Below, in pieces: positions 57,290-64,000 of a stretch of 64,000 bases of DNA. The notes beneath the pieces were generated by a model. The model worked only from the letters and a program-made list of their open reading frames with translations. It did no database searches and was not told the origin of the DNA. The stretch is taken from positions 5,823,901 to 5,887,900 of the forward strand of contig JASSKH010000010.1 in assembly GCA_031763025.1 (NCBI GenBank), written 5' to 3'. Position 1 is the stretch's first letter. The number at the start of each line of letters is the position of its first letter. Source of the DNA: Macrocystis pyrifera (Eukaryota > Sar > Phaeophyceae > Laminariales > Laminariaceae). The position numbers and the translations under genes are program-made.

Positions 57290-58760
57290 GTTTGTACTAC
57301 TCTACAGCGGCACAACAGCAGCACGTAATCGCTTGCTATACGACGGCAGCAGCAGCAGCAGCAGCAGAAGCAGCAAGTACGTAATTTCATTGACGATACG
57401 GAAATATGTAGACACACAAGTGTAGTACAGTACACACACAAATCACGTCCAGCATGATGTACGGCAACAACGCAGCAGCACCACAAAAAAAAAATCATTG
57501 ACGATACAGAAATATGTACACACGCACAAGTTTAAGTGTAATAGACACACAAATCATGTCCAGCATGATGTACGGCAACAACGCAGCAGCGCCACAAAAC
57601 GACCAGGAAACACCATTATCCGAGTACATAAAACATTCAGTGAATATTGCGGCAGCACTAAAAGCAGAGCACCAGCAGCAGCAGAAGCAGCAACGGATCG
57701 CCACAGCGTTGGCAGCAGCAGCATAGCAACGATATGAAAAGAAGGGAGAAAAAAAGTATGTACCCCGAGGCCGTCCGAAAAGTTTTTTTGGTACCTCACT
57801 ATAGACCCACCTCCGCATGCTGTACGGCAACAACGCAGCAGCAGCATGGCAACAATACGAAATACGAGAAAAAGTAGTACGTACGGAAAATGCAGGAGCA
57901 AAACGACCAAAATATTTTTTTTACGTATCAAAAAAAAACCATTTGGGTACAAAAATGGCCAATAAAAACAATAATCCGCGTTGGCAGCAGCGGCATCGTA
58001 GCAACGATATGAAAAGAAGGGAGAAAAAAAGTATGTACCCTGGTATGCCGCAATCGCAAAACCTACGGAATTTCATTGACGACACCGAAATATGTACACA
58101 CACAAGTGCAGCATGATGTACGGCAACAACGCAGCAGCACCACAGCAGCAGCATAGCAACGATATATATGAAAATAACCAAGCCAAAAACGAGAAATTGC
58201 AGTACGTACGCAAAATGCAGGAGCTAAACGACAAAAATATTTTTTCACATATCAAAAGAAACCATTTGAGTACAAAAACGACGAAGAAAAACAGTAATCC
58301 GAGTACATACGAACATTCAGTGGATATTGCGGCAGCACATTAGCAGCAGTAGCAGCAGAAGCAGCTACAGCATTAGCAGCAGCAGAAGCTGCAACGAATC
58401 GCCGCAGTGTTGTTAGCAGCGTTGGCAGCAGCAGCAGCAGCATAGCAACGATATGAAAATAAGGAAGAAAAAAAGCATGTACCCTGGTATGAGCGCATCG
58501 CAAAACCTACGGAATTGACGATCCGAAAATATGTACGCTTCCAGCATGATGCACGGCAACAACGCAACAGCACTACATACAGCAGCAGCAAGTGCACAGG
58601 AGCAGCAGGTGCACAGCACGGCAACAACGCAGCAGCACTACAGCAGCAGCGAGTGCACAGGAGAAGCAGGTGCACAGCAGCAGCAGCACTCATGGCGTGG
58701 CGCTGACAGCAGCAGCAGCAGCAGCAGCAGCGGCAGCCGAAAACGAGCAAAATGAGCATG
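57290..58760. repeat. R3: CAG-rich tandem block with ~400-450 bp units
   Basis: Units repeat ATTGACGATAC-GAAATATGTA, CAGCATGATGTACGGCAACA, CGCAGCAGCACCAC and ATAGCAACGATATGAAAA, then GAAGGGAGAAAAAAAGTATG. Landmarks of the GATATGAAAA segment lie near 57729, 58003 and 58450, and of the CATGATGTACGGCAAC segment near 57454, 57564, 58111 and 58548. It ends in a pure CAG run at 58705-58735. Thr/Gln/Ala-rich plus frames and Leu-rich minus frames are by-products. Confidence 0.8.
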
Positions 58761-59124
58761 TGGGGTCACCCAAACATGCACACACAGAAATCGTGTGCAT
58801 GCACCGAAAATGCACCACAGTAGCAGCAGCACTCACGTCGTTCGGTGCAGCGGCGACGGCGACAGCTGAATCCTACGTTCCTTCGTTCACGTCCAGCAAA
58901 CAGTTGTGCATGTGCGCGTTCGCGTGCACTGTGTGCAAGAGGAGCCGACGCAACCAGGGATGTACATGGCCCGACGCAACGCACGAAGGAGAAAGAACGA
59001 GCATGGATGAGTAAAAAAACAAAACAAACGCTTTGACGTAAGTTTGTATGCAAAAAGGCAATGGAAAACCCCAACAAAACGTACTGGCAACATACAGCAT
59101 GCACAATAGACATAAGACACTCAC

Positions 59125-59488
59125 CACTGTCAGCAGTCTCGAGGGAGTACGAGACAGTCCCTTCCTTGATCGGGCGAGCACAGAACTCGCAGTCGGTTGC
59201 CCTGTCAGGATGATCCCGCCACCACGCACGTGAGATCCTTGCAGGTGGCGAAGGCCACGTTTTTGCCACCATGCGCGGAGTTCTTGACCAAGTGCTGGTC
59301 CGTGCACTGGTCGCAAACAACAGCCGGCACCAGGTCGGTCTTTGTCGTTGCCGTTCTCTTGCCAGAGGGCGAGGACCACGCGCCTCTCGACGAGGGGGAG
59401 GTGAGCTTAGGGCGCGTGGAGAAGGGAGAAGCGAGGGTTGCAGCACCAGCAGGTTCGCCACCGACAGCAGCAGCTTGGCCGCCGACAG
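59125..59488 (-). CDS. Exon with Cys-pair zinc motifs, unknown gene
   Basis: On the minus strand an acceptor-like GTAGGTGCAG (AG at 59489-59490) opens a frame of Ser/Thr/Pro-rich sequence (LTSPSSRGAWSSPSGKRTAT) leading to VCDQCTDQHLVKNSAHGGKN and AFATCKDLT. A second stretch in an adjacent frame reads WWRDHPDRATDCEFCARPIK and EGTVSYSLETADSG. It ends exactly at a GTGAGT donor (59124-59119). The C-x2-C pairs suggest zinc binding. DCEFCARPIKEG resembles the CYNCHLSDSTINDG of the 56.7-kb gene, so the two may be paralogues. One frame change separates the halves; it may be an indel. Confidence 0.4.
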
Positions 59489-60339
59489 CTGCACCTACCT
59501 ATCTATGCCGTTCGTCGAAGGCGAGACGCCTCTTTTAGGCGCCGTGCGAAGAGCTGTCTATTGGTTGGCAGTTTGCGGAAGAAGAAAGAAGAAAGGTTGT
59601 TTGGCTGTTTGGCGAAGAAGAAAGAAGAAGGGCTGTTTGCGAAGAGCTGTCTATCAGTCGGTCTGTCCGCCAAGAGCTAGCAAGTGACAACGACCTCAAA
59701 AATCGTAATTATAGTTGTATCTATATAGGTTTTCGTGGGTACCGCAGTTCCTATTTATTATGGCCCCCGGTAATAGTAGATAGTAGCAGTATTGGTAGTA
59801 CCTGGTAGGTAGTAGTGCTGCCGTTGCCCCGAGTCTGCTGCTGTAACCATGAGTATATCATACTGCTTTTGACAGTCATCATCATTTAAACATTGAGGGA
59901 AACAATTCGTGATAAGTGCAGATATTTGTTTCTTGATGCTCTCAGTCGTATGTGACCTGTTGTTGTTGCCTATTGTCGTTACTAGTGATTGTGTAAAGTT
60001 CTACGGAGGTTGCCACTAATCAGCCGCTGCTGCGTGAGCACTGATTTGACAGTCATCAGAAGATTCCAAAGACAAATAGATGCAGATAACTTTTTCATCG
60101 CGCCCCAACCGTACGTATACCTGTACATGAATAAATACAGAGAAGCTGCTTCCCATTAATAGTGCTGTTTTTGGTAGTTGTAGTTGTAGCACTAATATTA
60201 ATATCAATAGTAGCACATGGTACCGAGTGCATGCTGCTTCTACTAATGCCTGTACTATAAGTAGTAACAACAGTCGTAGTCGTTGCGGTGTCCGCTATTG
60301 CTGTTGTTGCTGCCGTCTGCACATACATGCTCTTACACT
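59489..60339. other. No supported gene; MITE half-copy at 59720-59771
   Basis: A Lys-rich tandem (AAGAAGAAAGAAGAA) occurs twice near 59580 and 59615. A half-copy of the ACGGGGG MITE (right end TTCCTATTTATTATGGCCCC) lies at 59720-59771. GTAGTAG-type sequence near 59780-59815 and 60175-60285 resembles R1 subunits and may be a decayed left extension of R1 copy C. Confidence 0.5.
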
Positions 60340-61495
60340 AGCAGTGGATGCCTTCAATCGTACATAATACGTAGCCTGTACATTTACCAAATGTTAATAG
60401 TAGTCGTAGTAGTATAGTATTTTGGAGCGTGCATGCTGCTTCTACCTTTACTACTTTGTAAATATATCTGCGTAGTAGCGGTATTGGTGTGTATGCCGGC
60501 GTCCCCGGTGGCTTGGTAGGGGCCCACGTGCCTGCTAAGATCAATTTCGTGGGTTCAAGGCTCACCGAGTGCATACTCGTAAGGGATTTTCTAGCGTAAA
60601 AACTGATTAGCGGAAAGCGCGAAAGCGTGATTTAGCAACATTCGATGGGGTTCGACGAGAAGTGGGAATGCTGAACCCTATGCGCGATAAAAATGAACGC
60701 ACGTACCGGGGGGGGAGAAAGGGACGGCACCTGTGACCACGGTTTGTCCAGAAGAACATCGCTCAGGGTAAAACCTCCAACGAGTTAAGCTGGAAAATGA
60801 ACGTGGTGATTAATATACCAGGTATATATTTGGAGCGCCATTATAGAAGTCATGCCCCCAACCCATGGTACCGCTTGCATGCTACGTTGCTGATGTATGA
60901 AAGTTAGTGCTATAGTAGCCGCAGTAGTAGGTAGTATTGTAGTATTTATTCACGCTGCTTCTAGCTGTGTGATGCATCTACGTATTACCGTGAGTGGTGT
61001 ATTATAATTGTATTGCAGTATAGTATTCATGCCCCAACCCATGGGACCGCGTTGTTATTTGGCCTCTCCGTTTACCATGAGGTTGCCTTTATTGAACTGA
61101 GTGATTGGTAATGCTCTATCAGTAGTAGTTGCTAGTAGTATAGTGGGTAGTGGTAGTAGTAGTATTCCAGGTAGTATTTTGTAGAGTGCATGCTGTTTCT
61201 ACCTGTATTGCATCTGCGAGGTAGTTGTAGTGGTGTATGGTAACAGCATTGTACAGCAGTCAACCCATGGTAACGCGTGCACGTAGTAGTGTAGTGTTCA
61301 CCACAGAAAGAGTAGGACTCAGTTCCTGCTGACTTCTATCACTCTTTCTTTCGAGCAACACTCTAACCCATGGCTCACGTTTCCGCCAAGAACAGCTATA
61401 GGTGTGTTACCTGTGACCCCCTTTTCGCCTTGCCACGCCCCCGGGAATCCACGTTACCTACAGCCCGAAGGGGAGCCTTGTACCGTATATGGAAT
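60340..61495 (+). repeat. R1 repeat, copy C, with a SINE-like insertion
   Basis: Bases 60340-60490 match 4005-4160 of copy A, and 60845-61495 match 4185-4840. The intervening ~350 bp have no counterpart in copies A or B. The right end again falls after a GAGCCTTGTA motif. The segment at 61370 keeps ATGGCTCACGTTTCCGCCAA, which is ATGGCTCCCGTTTCCGCCAA in copy A, with a short conserved peptide after it. Confidence 0.7.
60493..60842 (+). mobile_element. SINE-like insertion with tRNA-type A and B boxes
   Basis: This ~350-bp segment interrupts R1 copy C. Near its left end GTGGCTTGGTAGGGG resembles a polymerase III A box, and 40 bases later GTGGGTTCAAGGCTCAC gives a B-box-like TTCAA with a 5-bp T-stem around a 7-base loop. 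No complete cloverleaf or anticodon arm forms, so it is not a functional tRNA gene. A tRNA-derived head at the start of an insertion is typical of SINEs. Target duplication was not resolved. Confidence 0.5.
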
Positions 61496-62212
61496 ACAAG
61501 ACCTACTGCATGCGACCTTGGTCAAGTTAAAAACGAAAATTCTCTCCTCCACAGGTGCTGGCAGGAGCGTCTACCCGAATGACACATTCTTGGTATCATA
61601 GTGGCCGCCATGAACGGTGGAAGGGGGTGGCATGGCCGTTTTTCTAGTTGAGGTCCTTGGGGTGGCGCTAGTGGCGAAAGTATGTCCCCAACAACAACGG
61701 GCCTTAAATTTGATCGGTAACAGGCAGACGTTTCCATGGCAAGAAACTATTTTTTCAAGTATCTGAACTGTCCGATTCCAGGTACTCCAAGGCCCTTCTG
61801 TACGAAATGTCGCACAAAACTTTTAGCATCTGACCTGCGTCCCAAAAATTGATCGTATACTGAAACTAAGTAATTCCGAGGCAATTACATATTTTCGCAC
61901 TTTTTCCGCACTAAAGTCCAAATTTCAACCCCGTGGTTTAGACATAAACCCTGATATTCTGCACACGTGCTACTTACGTGCCTCTCGTGGACTGACCTAA
62001 GGGATATTTTTCTTCGTTTTTTTCTCGTTGAAAATATTTGGTCTAAGGCCAGATCTTATGCAATATTTTTTGAGTGATTGAAAAAGGCAGGAAGTCGGAT
62101 TTTCCTGCGGCAAAAAGCCGCACCAGATTGGTGCGCCATGTGCCGTCTTAGAGTTTTTTTGGTTTTATTTCATGGGAGAATAAAAAAAAAAAAGAACAGA
62201 ACCGAGATCTTG
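61496..62212. other. No supported gene
   Basis: AT-rich sequence with no repeat or coding motif recognised. It ends in an A run (62182-62195) just before the coding-like exon at 62214. Confidence 0.45.
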
Positions 62213-62213
62213 A

Positions 62214-62429
62214 AGTTTCCTTGAATTCTACGTACGTGGACCACGACACGAACGAGTCGTTCACGCCGGGTTGGGCGATCAACCTTCACCACCAGCTCCT
62301 CCAAGGAAGGAACGGAACGTGGAACCTCCTGGGGAGCTGCGTAAGGGGTCGCTGGACCAGCAAGGAGCTCTCGCTCTCGCGGAGTATGAGCTGCTTGCGG
62401 CCGTCGTAGTCAGAAAAGAAGAACGTTAG
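62214..62429 (+). CDS. Coding-like terminal exon, unknown gene
   Basis: The frame is open from 62214 to TAG at 62427-62429. It reads EFYVRGPRHERVVHAGLGDQ, a Pro-rich stretch (PSPPAPPRKERNVEPPGELR) and a helical end (DQQGALALAEYELLAAVVVR). The composition is clearly protein-like, and a possible acceptor TTGAAG lies at 62210-62215. Upstream exons were not found. Antisense frames on the minus strand are shadows. No family recognised. Confidence 0.4.
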   Translation, partial: SFLEFYVRGPRHERVVHAGLGDQPSPPAPPRKERNVEPPGELRKGSLDQQGALALAEYELLAAVVVRKEER

Positions 62430-64000
62430 ATTGTTTTGATACTGCTGTAGTCTCGTCCTATTCGTCTCCAAAGTTGTTTTGCCTAGAGCAGCTGCAGTTG
62501 GGCGGCCGCAAGGGACGCAATGGTGGCCAAGGTATTGATGCCCTCTCTCTCCGTAGTGGCCGATGCACAAGTGCTGGAGCCCAGCTGTGTACAAGAGTAA
62601 CCAAGCATGTAGCGTCGTGACCCATCATGAGCCCTGTCTGTAACCTGTCCAAAATTGTACAATGCCTCCGAGGTCTTGTGCAAAAGCAAATTTTATCACT
62701 TTCAGAGTTGATCAGAAAAGGCTGTCCAAAAAAATCACTTCCTGGAAATTCATGAGTGATAAAATCTCGGAGGAACATTTTTTCCACCAAACAGGCCCCA
62801 TAAGACGTGATTTTGATAAAATCTGATCAGAAACGGGACTAGATACCCCGAAGCCTCCGTAAACAGCCATATAATCACCTAAAAACAAATTGCATAAAAT
62901 CTGGCCTAAAGTGGTGAAAAAAAAAAAAACACAAAAACGAACCGAAAACGAAAAACCAGGTTTAAAAAAAGAACAAAAATACATCGTAAGGTTAGGTGGT
63001 TGTAAGGATTCATGGGGGACGTACGCAAAAAATCATGGTCTTACTCGAAACAACCGCGAGGGCTTAGGCCAGGGAACAAGGTGCGGTCGTTTAACTTAAA
63101 ACAACCCTTTAGCAAGCAATCCACCCTGGTTTCGTGCTGAGGGTGGGTCGGAGTATACAGCAGTACAGCAGCCGGCCCACGATGAGGGACATTGTTTCTG
63201 GTACGTATTCTACCTTCAGTTGGTCGACCTAGCGTGTTATATAGCTGGGTCAAAACAATTTATATCGGGTTCTGCAGCCTGGACATGGATGTATCGATCC
63301 TAAGAATACATAGTCGCGTTCGTCGTAGCTATTCGAGACCTCACCTGCTTTGGCATAAGTTTTGTAGCATATTCTCTCCGCCTTGCAGCTTTTGTTTAGC
63401 AAGCTGCAATCTTCATCCGTTGGCTTCGTGCAGGCTTGATGTATTACGACCCACCAGAAACCAATAGGCAGCTTGGTCGTAAGATAGTGTGATATTACAG
63501 CAGTAGTAGACGCAATGAACGACAGACAATACGTTTGTATTATGGCGCAGCCCACAGCATGCACAGTTGGCAAAGTATATTACTTGTTCTGCATTGAAAT
63601 AGAGCGGGTACCCTGCAGAAGCGCCCCTCGGAACAAACCAGTGTCACCGTTCTAATCAAGGAACAAATCGCATCACGTTCAAGAGCGATATATTGTTATG
63701 GTAGTGTCAAGATCAAGGTTGCAGGACACTTTGTATCCCTGGACAGGTCTGCCTTTTAAGTCGGTAATTGTTGGTACTCACGTGTGTTGCTTGCTTAGCT
63801 ATAGAAAAAAAGCAGTTTTGTTCCTTTCGTGCACGCAGAGTCTGAGACCAAGCTCGTGCGTCTCTGGAAAACCCCTGGTTTTCCATATAAGATTCGCCTT
63901 CCAAGTACTACGAATACGTTCCCAGCGCCTAAGCCCAGGTAATTTCCGGGGCTTTCAACCTCATACAAGGCAGTATCATAGCACTAGCTCACTCGGATGA
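62430..64000. other. No supported gene
   Basis: A-rich sequence at 62915-62985 gives Lys-rich frames of no significance. The frame 63698-64000 is open to the window edge but shows no motif. Nothing else is recognised. Confidence 0.4.

Noticed and set aside
60493-60570. Functional tRNA gene
   Set aside because: A and B boxes and a T-stem are present, but no acceptor stem or anticodon arm pairs properly.

Overview
The window looks like nuclear DNA of a eukaryote with a repeat-rich genome, most likely a brown alga or close stramenopile relative. The reasons are long CAG/CTG and TAG runs, short spliced exons with GTAAGT/GTGAGT donors and pyrimidine-rich CAG acceptors, Ty1/copia and Ty3/gypsy remnants, and TTAGGG-type repeats. 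The group assignment is inference; I saw no rRNA, organelle or marker gene that would fix the species. There are no bacterial operons, and genes are sparse.

Layout. 1-2.8 kb: two diverged tandem copies of a ~0.5 kb block, one interrupted by an 881-bp insertion with a 10-bp target duplication, then a CATA microsatellite. 2.9-4.9 kb: short repeats, a gypsy scrap and the first copy of a large repeat family (called R1 here). 4.95-5.85 kb: a probable spliced host gene. 6-16.5 kb: mostly unassigned sequence with a few coding-like scraps and a 99-bp MITE. 16.6-17.3 kb: a degenerate ~36-bp minisatellite. 17.6-22.1 kb: a broken gypsy element on the minus strand. 22.2-28.8 kb: a broken copia element on the plus strand with both LTRs. 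28.8-38.8 kb: little except a 1.46-kb element with 25-bp terminal inverted repeats. 38.9-43.1 kb: a second R1 copy with a second gypsy element inside it. 43.3-46.8 kb: direct and inverted repeats and CTG runs. 47.9-49.1 kb: the best host gene candidate, with a four-helix (MLKL-NTD/HeLo-like) N-terminal domain. 49.8-50.9 kb: repeats related to R1. 53.3-55.9 kb: two striking inverted-repeat elements. 56.7-59.5 kb: a decayed OTU-like gene, a CAG-rich tandem block and a zinc-finger exon. 60.3-61.5 kb: a third R1 copy carrying a tRNA-like insertion. 62.2 kb: a coding-like terminal exon.

What works together. No pathway or operon is visible. The coherent story is layered mobile DNA: an insertion into one of two tandem copies (so the empty site is also present), a gypsy element inside R1, a SINE-like sequence inside another R1 copy, and a MITE inside a larger inverted-repeat element. 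This gives several relative ages in one window. The most unusual structures are the inverted repeat with telomere-type arrays in both arms (54508-55879) and the 73-bp perfect inverted repeat around an array of 12-bp palindromes (53305-53602).
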